The position numbers and the translations under genes were made by a program. Of a DNA stretch of 64,000 nt, positions 34,799 to 43,906 are shown one piece after another; within the stretch, counting starts at the first letter, position 1, and the number at the start of each line of letters is the position of its first letter. A model generated the notes under the pieces. It was not told the origin of the DNA and made no database searches. It was given only the letters and a program-made list of their open reading frames with translations. Source of the stretch: Leptolyngbya sp. PCC 6406 (lineage in GTDB: Bacteria > Cyanobacteriota > Cyanobacteriia > Phormidesmidales > Phormidesmidaceae). The stretch spans positions 2,420,502-2,484,501 of the forward strand of contig NZ_KI913949.1 of the NCBI RefSeq assembly GCF_000332095.2, given 5' to 3'.

Positions 34799-36396
34799 AG
34801 TCTTGGATCACTTTTTTGCCTTAATGCCTGCTGTGTTATGGCGACAATATTATCGAACTGAAAGTTTCGATTCCATTCCACCAACACCCTGACTAAGGAC
34901 CGATGACGAGCTGGGACAGTCTGAAGCAAAGTAACAATCTGATGATCAAATCCTTTAGTGGCTGCTTGATGAAGCTGGAAAATCCAATCTGCAGGTAGTT
35001 CTGACAGCTCTGTTTGGATAGCAGACAGAATTGGTTTTTCAATGAGAGTGGCAGAAAAATCAGAGCCGGGTAATGGCATCTGGAGTGAAAGGACGGGTTG
35101 TGTCTTGCTTAGATCTATTTCTGGGCTCAGATCTGACATGTTTTTCGGGAAAGTTACCAGAACATGGAACCGTACAATCGTGCCCTGATTGAGTACACTA
35201 TCGATGGTGATATCGCCTCCCATTCTCTGTACAAACTGACGACTAATGAAAAGTCCTAACCCTAACCCTCGTTCCGATTTTTGCCCTGACTCAGTTTGGG
35301 AAAATGCCTGAAATAGCTGCCTCATTTCATGGGCAGCAATACCAATGCCTGTATCCTCAAGTTCAAAATACAGGGCTATAGGATCAGATAAGTCTGGACT
35401 ATTACGACTATTACCCTGACTAGAGTTTGAATGTAGATTGTCCTGAGATCCTAGACTTACTCGCAGATTAATGTGCCCCGCCGAGGTAAACTCCACTGCG
35501 TTTTCCAACAGATTCATCAAAATCTGTCGAAGTTTGCTGTCATCGATATGAATATATTGAGGTGAGCTAGGGGCACAGATCAGATTAAGTTTTAGTCCTT
35601 TTTCTTGGACTTGTGGATACCATTGATAGATGATTTCAGATAGAAAATTATGAAGATTAATGTCTCTCTCATTCAGGGAAATTTGACTAGAACTAATATG
35701 AGTCACCCTGAGAATATGGTTAATTAATTTCAGTAAGCGTCTAGCTGCTGTACTAATGCTGCTGGCATAATCTTGGTGCTCTCCAGATAGGGCGTGATCG
35801 CCCTCCATGAGACCAGCAAACCCAAGGATTGCATTTAGGGGGGTGCGTAGCTCATGACTCATCTGGGCTAGAAATTCACTTTTGGCATAGTTCGCAGCTT
35901 CTGCGATAGCCTTAGCATCTTCTAGGAATACTTGAGTTTGTTTGTGCTCTTTGATCTCCTGCTGAAGAGATTTGTTTTTCTCTATGAGTTGATTTTGAAG
36001 TTTGCGAATAGTAATTTGATTGTTAATTCGTGCGAGAACCTCCTCAATTTGAAAAGGCTTAGTAATATAGTCTACCCCCCCCATTTCAAAGGCTTTGACC
36101 TTGCCAGCAGCATCATCTGCGGCGCTGATAAAAATAACGGGAATTTCTTTTGTTACGACATTGGCTTTTAACTGCCGACAAACCTCGTAGCCATCCATTT
36201 CAGGCATCCGAACATCGAGCAGAATTAGGTCGGGCAATAAATGGTTAAGGCTCACGAGGGCCATTTCACCATTGGTGACACAACGAACCTTATATCCACA
36301 CCCAGTCAGATTCATCGATAATATCCGCAGATTGTCTGGGGAATCATCAACAATCAGAATATTTCCTGTAGCAAGATTGCTGGGGTTAGTCGCCAT
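34795..36396 (-). CDS. REC-HisKA-HATPase hybrid kinase with C-terminal module
   Basis: A 533-residue protein, first of the four-gene signalling operon. It has a receiver with Asp61 ([13 protein letters not shown]), a coiled coil, HisKA with His181 ([19 protein letters not shown]), an HATPase with [16 protein letters not shown] and GLGLFISR, then a ~45-residue linker and the shared 60-residue module ([21 protein letters not shown] ... FQFDNIVAI). The module has no conserved His across the three proteins, so it is not an HPt domain. An IS630 fragment lies directly upstream. Confidence 0.92.
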   Translation of the reverse strand: MATNPSNLATGNILIVDDSPDNLRILSMNLTGCGYKVRCVTNGEMALVSLNHLLPDLILLDVRMPEMDGYEVCRQLKANVVTKEIPVIFISAADDAAGKVKAFEMGGVDYITKPFQIEEVLARINNQITIRKLQNQLIEKNKSLQQEIKEHKQTQVFLEDAKAIAEAANYAKSEFLAQMSHELRTPLNAILGFAGLMEGDHALSGEHQDYASSISTAARRLLKLINHILRVTHISSSQISLNERDINLHNFLSEIIYQWYPQVQEKGLKLNLICAPSSPQYIHIDDSKLRQILMNLLENAVEFTSAGHINLRVSLGSQDNLHSNSSQGNSRNSPDLSDPIALYFELEDTGIGIAAHEMRQLFQAFSQTESGQKSERGLGLGLFISRQFVQRMGGDITIDSVLNQGTIVRFHVLVTFPKNMSDLSPEIDLSKTQPVLSLQMPLPGSDFSATLIEKPILSAIQTELSELPADWIFQLHQAATKGFDHQIVTLLQTVPARHRSLVRVLVEWNRNFQFDNIVAITQQALRQKSDPRL

Positions 36397-36448
36397 TGTA
36401 AATAGACTTGAATGTGACTTTCAAAACATCCTCTTAAGTCGTCTGTCT

Positions 36449-36964
36449 CTAGCTCTTGGCTATGGTGCGCCAAGAAGCTCTTGATCTTTGCTTTTTTGCA
36501 GCTATCGCCTCAACATCAGCTTTGGGGTTTACCTTGCTGGTCTTTTTCCAACTGATGCCTGCGGCTTCAAAGAGGTCGTAGTAACTTTGTTTGGATTCAT
36601 AGGCCACGTCATAGGTTTCGGCGAGATGGAACTCTAGTTCGCCCAAGGTCCAGATATCTTTGCTCTGCAACCACTTCAGCACGCTATCGCGTTGCTCTGC
36701 TGTTAAGTAACTCTGACGTCCTTTGTGGCGGGGCTTGAATCCAGTCACCCCTTCGCTTTCATAGGTCTGACGCCAGTTGCTCAATGAGCCTAGGGAGACA
36801 TCCAGGATGTTCACTACTTGCTCGTAGCTATACCCTTGATAGAGCAGTTTAACTGCTATGGCTTTTCTGACTTGGCGACCATCCCGCTCTTGACGAATAA
36901 AGTCTTGCAGCTCTTCTATGGCAGTCCTATGGGGAGACTCTTTTAGGGGGCTGGGCAGTACCAT
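36449..36964 (-). pseudogene. IS630-family transposase, N-terminal (ORF A) fragment
   Basis: 171 codons. The helix-turn-helix part reads RQVRKAIAVKLLYQGYSYEQVVNILDVSLGSLSNWRQTYESEG, then the winged-helix block SYLTAEQRDSVLKWLQSKDIWTLGELEFHL. The frame departs from the family after NPKADVEAIAAKKQ and ends within 12 codons; the DDE half is absent because the kinase operon's upstream region follows. It is therefore a truncated element. Confidence 0.82.
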
Positions 36965-37183
36965 GGCGTCTTCCTCTGCATACAGTTGGGTTGCTTTTCT
37001 GTAATTCTACTTTCTCTACTTCATCATTCAATCTGGATTGTTATATTTTAGTTGATATTTTAGTTGTTTTCATTCCATTTATAGTGATCCTGTATGAGCT
37101 TTGAGCAAGCCTTTTCGTGGCTGAAGCGAAGCGTAACCCACCCTACGAAGGTCTTCAGCAATCAAATGAGATTACTATAGAAA

Positions 37184-38245
37184 CTAATATGCGACAGGAA
37201 CTTTGCTGGACTGTGGCGATAGTAATGCAGTTACGGATTGGCTATCAAGGGGTTTAGAGAAGTAATAGCCCTGCATTTTAGTACAGCCTGCCCTCTGTAA
37301 AGCCGTCAGCTCTTCAGGGGTTTCAACGCCTTCGACAATTACATCTAAGCCTAGATTCCGGGCTAGCAAACAAATTGTCTTACTAATTTGCCATTGTTGG
37401 CTTTGGACAAAAGAACGATCAATCTTTAGTCCGTCAATGGGTAATTCTTGAAGGCGGCTTAAGCAAGAATAACCCGTACCAAAGTCATCAATATAGAGCT
37501 GAATTCCCATATCTTGAAGGGCCAACAAAACTGGAATAGCAGTTCGATTGTTATTGATCAAGGTACTTTCTGTGATTTCGATTTTCAAGGTGTTGGGGAG
37601 AATTTTTGTGGTTTCCAGGATTCTCTGAACTTCTGGAATTAAATCGGGTTGAAAAATTTCTGCTACTGAGAGGTTAACACTCATAGATAGGGGTGTCTGA
37701 TTGGCATAGGCTTGCTGCCAAATATGGAGCTGATGACAAGCTTGCTCCAGGATCCAAATGCCCAATTTATGGATGCATCCCAGCTTTTCTGCCAGAGGAA
37801 TAAAAACACTAGCTGGAATGGAAGTTGTATCGGATTGAGGCCAGCGGGCTAGCGCTTCAAAGCCAATAATGTGATTGTTTTTCATTGAGACGATGGGCTG
37901 ATAAGCCAATTCAAACTCTTGATGAGTTAGGGCTTTGTATAAATTATTCTCAAGCTGTAATTGGTCAACCATTGTCCTTGACAAAATTGTCATGGGTAAG
38001 GTGGGCTTGTCTTCGAGGGTTTGGGCAAGACGGCTGAGGCGATTTACGTTGTTAATTGCGATCGCCAATAATTGTTGTCCTTCATGAGATAAAGATCCTA
38101 GTTGACCTGTATGGAGCAGACCTAATGCTCCTTTAATGGACGTGAGTGGTGTCCGGATTTCGTGGCAAATAAATAAGGCACTATTCCCTGATAAGTCTGT
38201 CAATTGAGGTTGCTCACGGTTGGGTTCTTTAATATCTTCAGACAT
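37184..38245 (-). CDS. HisKA-EAL fusion, predicted c-di-GMP phosphodiesterase
   Basis: A 353-residue protein. Residues ~20-90 resemble a HisKA dimerisation helix pair with His28 (FICHEIRTPLTSIKGALGLL), with no ATPase after it. Residues ~100-340 are an EAL domain with all usual catalytic residues: FEALARW, MSVNLS, IEITES, IDDFGTGYS, LKIDRSF and VEGVET. It should hydrolyse c-di-GMP. The HisKA part may act as a dimerisation or docking surface for kinases next door, which is inference. No GGDEF is present. Confidence 0.88.
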   Translation of the reverse strand: MSEDIKEPNREQPQLTDLSGNSALFICHEIRTPLTSIKGALGLLHTGQLGSLSHEGQQLLAIAINNVNRLSRLAQTLEDKPTLPMTILSRTMVDQLQLENNLYKALTHQEFELAYQPIVSMKNNHIIGFEALARWPQSDTTSIPASVFIPLAEKLGCIHKLGIWILEQACHQLHIWQQAYANQTPLSMSVNLSVAEIFQPDLIPEVQRILETTKILPNTLKIEITESTLINNNRTAIPVLLALQDMGIQLYIDDFGTGYSCLSRLQELPIDGLKIDRSFVQSQQWQISKTICLLARNLGLDVIVEGVETPEELTALQRAGCTKMQGYYFSKPLDSQSVTALLSPQSSKVPVAY

Positions 38246-38393
38246 GGGTATGGTTGATGTCCTGATGTTACTTGATAAGGGGTAGAATTCTGATATTTTT
38301 GATCTTAAAACAAGTCAGGTCGTGTATACATTTTGGACTTATTTTAGGGGAGTAAGATCGAAAATATTGTGCTGCTGTGGCAGTATGCTAGGT

Positions 38394-38843
38394 CTACTTG
38401 AGTGTAGTGGAACTACGCTCTGCATGAGCATGGCTAAGGGATCGTAAACTCAGCCAAACTGTGTAGTGATACTCGGATACGGTGATACAAACTTTCAAGC
38501 CTTGCTCAGCTTTTTCGTTGGCGATTTCATAGGCTTTTAATCGCTCAGTTAAGGTATAGGAATTGAGGTAAGTATAAAGTTCATTGCTGTAACTGAGCCC
38601 CTTGCAGATATCCTGATCCCAGTAGGTAAAGGGTTGGGTCAAGTCTTCGTTAACTAGGAGGGGTAGAGTCATCTCTACGGTATGTTGTTGGCTAGAGTGA
38701 GATGGCTGGGGCGTAGAGCAAGCTGGCCCCGATGACAGAAGGTGTAGGGCGGGCTGGGATGAACTGGGATGCCCGATAAGGTTGAGATGCCTGTGAGGGA
38801 GGTGACCTTGAGCTTGGAGATGGTTTAGTTGTGCCAACATCAC
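38394..38843 (-). CDS. Conserved hypothetical protein
   Basis: 149 codons from GTG 38843. The conserved-looking part is the C-terminal ~90 residues, FTYWDQDICKGLSYSNELYTYLNSYTLTERLKAYEIA...VCITVSEYHYTVWLSLRS, which gives the impression of a small soluble alpha/beta domain. The first ~57 residues are His/Ser/Pro-rich and may be untranslated; ATG 38672 is an alternative start. I do not recognise the family. It lies alone behind the HisKA-EAL gene in the same direction. Confidence 0.55.
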   Translation of the reverse strand: MMLAQLNHLQAQGHLPHRHLNLIGHPSSSQPALHLLSSGPACSTPQPSHSSQQHTVEMTLPLLVNEDLTQPFTYWDQDICKGLSYSNELYTYLNSYTLTERLKAYEIANEKAEQGLKVCITVSEYHYTVWLSLRSLSHAHAERSSTTLK

Positions 38844-39140
38844 ACTGAGAAGGTTAGGGGGCTTGATGTGCTGGGCTCAAATTTTTCGGGATGAGCCGAT
38901 ATATGCGCTCATTCATAAAGGTAGTTAGGGAATATGGCAAACTTGTGGCGGGTTGGTGTGGAAATCCGGCTTACTGACTCTGCTTCCTTGGATTCCTGGA
39001 CAAGAGGGGTCCGCCATCGCTTTGGACTTGCATCCTGCAACCGCTACAGATGGGATTAAAGTAAGCCTGTACACCCTGGCCATGGAGTCGTTCACGGGGT
39101 CCACTTCAGATGTGTGTACTTAGTAGGGTCTGGAGGGGGT

Positions 39141-40259
39141 ATGAACCACGCGGATGTGATCATTGTCGGGGCGGGGGTTGTGGGTTTGGCCCTGGCCCGA
39201 GCGGCGGCGCGGCAAGGGTTACGGGTGATGGTGATGGAGCGCCATCCCCAGGCTACGGGGGCATCGATTCGGAATTTTGGCATGGTGTGGCCCATTGGTC
39301 AGCCTGAGGGGGTGCTGCGCGATCGCGCTTTGCGATCGCGGCAAATCTGGCTAGAGACAGCGGCGGCGGCGGGCTTCTCGGCGGATCCCATGGGCTCCCT
39401 GCACCTGGCCTATCGAGAGGATGAATGGGCGGTGCTAGAGGAATTTGTCGCCACCCACCCCGATCCGGAAACCCTGCGGCTACTCACTCCCGCAGAAACC
39501 TTAGCCAAGAGTCCGGCGGTGCGTCCCCAGGGCCTACTCGGTGCCCTCTGGAGCAGCACCGAAGTAATCGTGGATCCCCGTGAAGCCATTGTTAAACTGC
39601 CGGACTATTTGACGGACACCTATGGCGTTACCTTTCAGTTCAACACCGCCGTCACCCAGGTCAGTACCGGGCAGGTGGTGGCTGGGGGTAAAGTCTGGAC
39701 CTGCGATCGCGTCCTGATTTGCAGTGGTGCAGACTTTGAAACCCTCTACCCAGACCACTATGCCGCCAGCGGCATCACCAAGGTAAAGCTGCAAATGCTC
39801 CGCACCGTTCCCCAGCCTCCGGGCTGGCGACTGGGGGCCGCCCTCTGCGGTGGTCTCACCCTCACCCACTACGGCTCCTTTGCCCATTGCCCCAGTCTCC
39901 CCGCCCTGAAGCAGCGCATCCAGGCAGAAACCCCCGAATTTCCCCGCTGGGGCATCCATGTCATGGTCTCCCAGAACGCCACGGGGGAACTGATTCTGGG
40001 GGATTCCCACGAATACGGCCCCAGCCCCGATCCCTTCGATAAAGCCGCCATTAATGACCTGATTCTGGGGTATCTCCAGGAATTTACCACCTTTCCTAAC
40101 AGTGCGATTGCAGCTACCTGGCACGGGGTCTATGCCAAACTCCCCGGCCACAGTGAACTGATCCTGCAACCAGAACCGGGGGTCACGATCATCAATGCCC
40201 TCAGCGGTGCTGGCATGACCCTATCCTTCGGCCTCGGCGAAGACATCTTCCGCCACTAA
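39141..40259 (+). CDS. FAD-dependent oxidoreductase, TIGR03364 (HpnW-like)
   Basis: A 372-residue DAO-type flavoprotein. The N-terminal dinucleotide-binding motif is VIIVGAGVVGLALARAAARQG, followed by GASIRNFGMVWPIGQPEG, typical of the TIGR03364 group found in phosphonate and aminophosphonate loci. The C-terminus ends in GVTIINALSGAGMTLSFGLGE, the FAD-contacting tail. No phosphonate genes are nearby, so the substrate is open. ATG 39141 is preceded by GGAGGGGG; a longer frame from 39114 lacks support. Confidence 0.82.
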   Translation: MNHADVIIVGAGVVGLALARAAARQGLRVMVMERHPQATGASIRNFGMVWPIGQPEGVLRDRALRSRQIWLETAAAAGFSADPMGSLHLAYREDEWAVLEEFVATHPDPETLRLLTPAETLAKSPAVRPQGLLGALWSSTEVIVDPREAIVKLPDYLTDTYGVTFQFNTAVTQVSTGQVVAGGKVWTCDRVLICSGADFETLYPDHYAASGITKVKLQMLRTVPQPPGWRLGAALCGGLTLTHYGSFAHCPSLPALKQRIQAETPEFPRWGIHVMVSQNATGELILGDSHEYGPSPDPFDKAAINDLILGYLQEFTTFPNSAIAATWHGVYAKLPGHSELILQPEPGVTIINALSGAGMTLSFGLGEDIFRH

Positions 40260-40300
40260 TTTCCTGATGGACAGACACATTTGTCCTACAGACTGGATGT

Positions 40301-40696
40301 ATGAGCAGAACCTACGATCGCATCTATGATGTCGTGCGCCAGATTCCCTCTGGCCAGGTTGCCACCTACGGCCAAGTGGCAGAACTGGCGGGCCTAATCG
40401 GCAAATCTCGCCTCGTCGGCTATGCCCTCTATCGCGTGACGATAGAGGCAGACATCCCCTGGCACCGGGTCATCAACGCCAAGGGCGAAGTCTCCCACTC
40501 CCCCCGCCGCAACGGCACCGACTACCTGCAACGGGCCTTACTGGAGGATGAAGGCATTGTCTTTACGCCCGCTGGCAAGATTAATCTCCGCCAATATCGC
40601 TGGCAGCCCCCTCCCGATGTGCTGCTGGCCGCCATGACCCTGCTACAGGATGCCTTCAACCGAGCTTCCCTTGACCCAAAAGAGCCGCTAGATTGA
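40301..40696 (+). CDS. Alkyltransferase-like protein (ATL) of the MGMT family
   Basis: A 131-residue DNA-binding protein of the O6-alkylguanine transferase fold. The active-site motif PCHR is PWHRV here (Trp54), the hallmark of ATL proteins, which bind alkylated guanine and hand it to nucleotide excision repair rather than repairing it. Other family blocks are IPSGQVATYGQVAELAG and LVGYALYR. It lies 41 bp after the oxidoreductase gene and may be co-transcribed with it. Confidence 0.92.
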   Translation: MSRTYDRIYDVVRQIPSGQVATYGQVAELAGLIGKSRLVGYALYRVTIEADIPWHRVINAKGEVSHSPRRNGTDYLQRALLEDEGIVFTPAGKINLRQYRWQPPPDVLLAAMTLLQDAFNRASLDPKEPLD

Positions 40697-40781
40697 GATC
40701 AGGAAATCAGGAAGTTCTGAGCAACTTACCGCATATTCAGGCGTTGAGGGCTGAGCATGGATGACTCTAGGAGGACTCACA

Positions 40782-41255
40782 ATGAACTCTGAGATCAAGA
40801 CAAAAATAGCGTCTTTGTATGACATTGATTTCCAATGCTGGCTAGACCAAACGGTAGCACAGCTACAGACCCATGACTTTAGCAATCTTGACCTAGAAAA
40901 TTTAATTGAGGAGATCAAAAGTTTGGGGAAGAGTGACAAACGGGCGATTTCCAGCTATCTGATGCGACTCTGCGAACATTTTCTTAAGCTTCGGTATTGG
41001 GAATCCGAGCGAGAACAGTGTTTCCGAGGTTGGAAGCTTGAGGTTGTCAACTTCCGCCTGCAAATTCAAGCCATACTCAAAGACAGTTCCAGCTTGAAAA
41101 ATCATCTCCGTGAGAACTTTGTGTCGGAGTATCGCAATGGCAGAAAACTCTTCCTGAATGGCAGTGAGTTGGAGGCCCGCTCAATTCCCCCAGATCCTGA
41201 CTTTACCCTGGAGCAAGCCCTGGATGAAGACTGGCTCCCTTGGCAACCGGAATAG
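40782..41255 (+). CDS. DUF29 family protein
   Basis: A 157-residue protein with the DUF29 pattern: LYDIDFQCWLDQTVAQLQTHDFSNLDLENLIEEIKSLGKSDKRAISSYLMRLCEHFLKLRYW, and WKLEVVNFRLQIQAIL. DUF29 proteins are very common in cyanobacteria and are of unknown function. ATG 40782 is selected because a consensus AGGAGG lies 8 bp upstream. Confidence 0.92.
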   Translation: MNSEIKTKIASLYDIDFQCWLDQTVAQLQTHDFSNLDLENLIEEIKSLGKSDKRAISSYLMRLCEHFLKLRYWESEREQCFRGWKLEVVNFRLQIQAILKDSSSLKNHLRENFVSEYRNGRKLFLNGSELEARSIPPDPDFTLEQALDEDWLPWQPE

Positions 41256-41395
41256 TTCAGAGAAAATTCCGGGTCGTCTCTGAGGGCATGGTGATTTCCC
41301 GGACACGGTGGCGCTGCGGGCAGCCTCCGGCAGTGATTCCTGAAAGTAGGAAAAGAATCTTACCCGTGCAGGCGAGACGCCCGCACTAGGAATGT

Positions 41396-41809
41396 TTACT
41401 GCTCCTGGGAACCCTCTTTCCCTTTGGGGAATTTGCAGGTGACCTCGATCTTAAAATCTCCCCCCACAGAGCCCTTGGCCAACATGGGAATGCCGGTATC
41501 CGCATTGACCTTGATGCCAAAGGTGAGCTTCAATTCCTCTACCTCTGCCCCCGCCAGGTTTTTGAACGCCCCCAAGGCATACATCGTATAGGCCCGCAGG
41601 GTGCCATGGATGGTCTGCAACTGGGCCTTGATCACCTGCTGCTGCTTATCCGGGGGCGTGATGCCGTAACTTTCTCGACTGGGGTTAGGGGCATAGGTGC
41701 GGGTAGGCTCTGGGGCGGCGCTGCCGCCAGTCCCCGGCGCATCGGTTTCTATATAAATGGTGTAAGTGCCGGTTTCGTCTTCAAATTCAATCGGTTGCAC
41801 GGTGGCCAT
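41396..41809 (-). CDS. Trypsin-co-occurring domain 1 (Trypco1) protein
   Basis: A 137-residue protein. The N-terminal IEFEDETGTYTIYIET and the C-terminal half, LAGAEVEELKLTFGIKVNADTGIPMLAKGSVGGDFKIEVTCKF, match the CU044_2847/Trypco1 domain. That domain is often encoded next to trypsin-like peptidases in presumed conflict or regulated-proteolysis systems. No peptidase lies beside it here; the upstream neighbour is a transglutaminase-like relic. Confidence 0.75.
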   Translation of the reverse strand: MATVQPIEFEDETGTYTIYIETDAPGTGGSAAPEPTRTYAPNPSRESYGITPPDKQQQVIKAQLQTIHGTLRAYTMYALGAFKNLAGAEVEELKLTFGIKVNADTGIPMLAKGSVGGDFKIEVTCKFPKGKEGSQEQ

Positions 41810-41883
41810 GGGTTTCCTGCTGGGGGAGTGGATGAACAGTGGGGCCGGGAAGTCGTTGTTTATTGTAGTAGGGAGTCATGACC

Positions 41884-42270
41884 CTAACGCCGATTGAATT
41901 CCAGTTGCCCCAGATAGTCCAACGACCCGAATGGGTCATTTCCCCCAAATAACCTCACCTCATAAGTGCCAGAGGTGGGCAACGCACCGGTGATCTCTGG
42001 CCCTACAGTTGCTTGGTCAGTACACCGCTCTGAATGACTGGCCCCCTTGTGGGCATAGCTAGCCGTCAGCCATTGCTGTTGGGGGTTGCGAACTTCCACG
42101 ATCGCAGTGCCGGGGGTATCGGTTTGGGAGCGGTTTGGGGTGACTAGACTTAAACCATGGGCAAAGAACCCCGGTCGCATCATCGGCTGTCGGAGAAATT
42201 CCCCCAAGGATAGGGGCTGGGGCAAGAGCTGCCAGTTGGCATCTCCAGGGAAATGGGAAATGAATGGCCA
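41884..42270 (-). pseudogene. C-terminal fragment of a KY-type transglutaminase-like protein
   Basis: The frame reads PFISHFPGDANWQLLPQPLSLGEFLRQPMMRPGFFAHGLSL, then a beta-rich stretch (AIVEVRNPQQQWLTASY ... SGTYEVRLFG). HFP.D..WQLL..P.SL.EF...P..RP.FF..GL is the segment that follows the catalytic domain in KY-type (kyphoscoliosis) transglutaminases. The catalytic domain is missing. TAG and TGA stand in tandem at 42271-42276; beyond them the same frame is open to 42465 with a Pro/Ser-rich sequence. Confidence 0.5.
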
Positions 42271-42276
42271 TCACTA

Positions 42277-42768
42277 GGGCCAGGTTCTATCCACCACCGT
42301 TGGTTGTGGGGCTGAATCCGTTGTGGAAGCAGGGCTGGGCTGTTGGGAAGGGCTGGGCTCTAGACCCTCTCGAAAATTGGGCCGAGGATTCGGCTGGGGG
42401 GTAGGGCGAAGGGCGGTGGGATAGCGAAGCGTAACCCACGGAGCAATAGGCTTAGGCTTACTCAAGGCTCTTGTAGGATCGCTATAGAAATTTCTCCTTA
42501 AGAATTAAATTCACTATAGGGAGTAGCCTACGGTCTTTCTATTGGGGAATCTATCTTGAGAAATAGTCCAAAACTCAACCCCAGGATGGATATCGTTTCC
42601 TATTTCACGGCTTATCATAAGTAACAGAACGAGTCTGGCAGAAAAAGCCCTCAAGGCAAGCTAAATATTGAGATAAATCCATCTCAAAACTCCGCGTTGA
42701 GATCCAGAAAAAATACAGAAATGGATCTGATCGGAGATAAAAATTCTGACGAATCCTACTGGTGAAAA
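42277..42768. other. Spacer with a dispersed repeat, no gene called
   Basis: It holds a Pro-rich minus-strand frame (42277-42465) that may be the front of the broken transglutaminase-like gene. It also carries AGCGAAGCGTAACCCAC at 42423-42439, which recurs at 37124-37140. From 42480 to 42768 nothing was recognised. Confidence 0.4.
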
Positions 42769-43362
42769 ATGATACCCCACAACAAGAAAAATCAGTCCAT
42801 CGAACCTATCGAAGGGACAATTAATGGCCGAAAAGTGACCCCGGAAGAGGTTGCCTACCGGGATGGATATGTCGAAGGGTCTATCCAAGAAAATCAAGCC
42901 CACGAAGATTTTCAAGAAAGCCAGCTTCATCGTGAAGAGTTGAGACTACGTCAGGCACAACAAGTCGCCCTGTCGAATAGCCATACGACAACTGGGGTAT
43001 TCTTTGGCATGGTTTTGGCGATTCTAGCTGCTTTGATCGGTGGAATTCTCTGGACTACAAACCGCAGCGGTAATGAGGGAACAGAGCCTCAACCTCAAGG
43101 CTCAGAAGTTCCAGTTCGCCCTGATACACCCCAATCTGATACACCCCAGTCTGACACAACAATTATTGAGCGCACCATTGAACGAACCCAAGAGGTGATT
43201 CCAGCGCCAACACGGGGAAGTCAGCCTGACATCAATATTGTCGTTCCCACTTCTCCACAACCCACCCAACAAGCTAATCCCCCCACTCAAACCCCTGAAT
43301 CTAACGAAACCTCCCCGCCAGCAACTGAGGCAACTACAGAGCCTGAAGAGAACCAGCAGTAG
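42769..43362 (+). CDS. Single-pass membrane protein of unknown function
   Basis: A 197-residue protein. A soluble N-terminus (NGRKVTPEEVAYRDGYVEGSIQENQAHEDF) with a charged coiled-coil-like stretch is followed by one transmembrane helix (GVFFGMVLAILAALIGGILW, ~76-95) and a long Pro/Thr/Gln-rich tail containing a doubled DTPQS. The N-terminal pattern appears in small cyanobacterial membrane proteins without known role. A strong hairpin terminator follows at 43408. Confidence 0.75.
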   Translation: MIPHNKKNQSIEPIEGTINGRKVTPEEVAYRDGYVEGSIQENQAHEDFQESQLHREELRLRQAQQVALSNSHTTTGVFFGMVLAILAALIGGILWTTNRSGNEGTEPQPQGSEVPVRPDTPQSDTPQSDTTIIERTIERTQEVIPAPTRGSQPDINIVVPTSPQPTQQANPPTQTPESNETSPPATEATTEPEENQQ

Positions 43363-43407
43363 TAGTATCATCAGTCTTTAATTTCTGACTGGTTTCAACT
43401 TGTTTTC

Positions 43408-43438
43408 AGCCCCAATTCTTACCCCAAGAATTGGGGCT
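43408..43438 (+). terminator. Hairpin after the membrane-protein gene
   Basis: AGCCCCAATTCTT (43408-43420), ACCCC loop, AAGAATTGGGGCT (43426-43438): a perfect 13-bp stem followed by TATT. It sits 46 bp past the stop codon. Confidence 0.65.
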
Positions 43439-43456
43439 TATTCAAGGGAGAATTAC

Positions 43457-43812
43457 TCAAGCGTTGACATAGTCTTGTCGCCAACTATCAGAGACTCCGG
43501 TGGCTCTGGCGATGCCTGCTAGGGGAATCTTCTCTAACAGCAGTAGATCGACCAATGCCCGAGTGTCTTTGTTTTTCGGCTGCCACTGGTGGTCTTCTAC
43601 GAATTGGCGGTTGCAGTCTCGGCACTTGTAGTTCTGCTTAGGGAGCTGCGGGTTAATAGTGTACCCAGTGGCCAGGTTTTCTCCCGAAGGGAGAAAGCCC
43701 GATCAGCGGAGCGGGTACGTTATTTTCCTGCGAGTCCCTTACCGTGCCTAGTGGTGCCGTTCTTGGAGATGTCGTGAGACCCACATGTTGGACAGGTCAT
43801 CTCGATCTTCAT
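43457..43812 (-). pseudogene. IS1-like InsA gene, interrupted
   Basis: Minus-strand frame MKIEMTCPTCGSHDISKNGTTRHGK (the zinc-finger start of IS1-type InsA), broken by a 101-bp insertion, then resuming as QNYKCRDCNRQFVEDHQWQPKNKDTRALVDLLLLEKIPLAGIARATGVSD and ending TGA at 43457-43459. The joined protein would carry two Cys pairs and a helix-turn-helix. No InsB partner is present. Confidence 0.78.
43640..43740. mobile_element. 101-bp palindromic element inside the IS1-like gene
   Basis: Exactly fills the break in the insA frame, with CTT on both sides as a possible 3-bp duplication (43637-43639 and 43738-43740). The ends are imperfect inverted repeats (AGGGAGCTGCGGG and the complement of CCTGCGAGTCCCT). 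Inside, GTACCC...GGGTAC spans 43661-43718, enclosing the hairpin TTTCTCCC GAA GGGAGAAA (43678-43696). It can fold on itself over its full length. Confidence 0.75.
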
Positions 43813-43906
43813 GTGTCCTACTCCCTGAGTATCTAGGAATACGACAGCGATGTCTTATTTTTCTTTACTAAAATGCACTGCCCCTTTTTGCAGTAGCTCT
43901 ACAGCT

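Noticed and set aside
39534..40169. 211-codon minus-strand frame opposite the FAD oxidoreductase
   Set aside because: Antisense shadow; the plus strand has FAD-binding motifs and a good ribosome site.
42274..42465. Independent Pro-rich small protein
   Set aside because: It is in the same frame as the transglutaminase-like relic, separated only by TAG TGA, and starts within a dispersed repeat; better seen as part of a broken gene.
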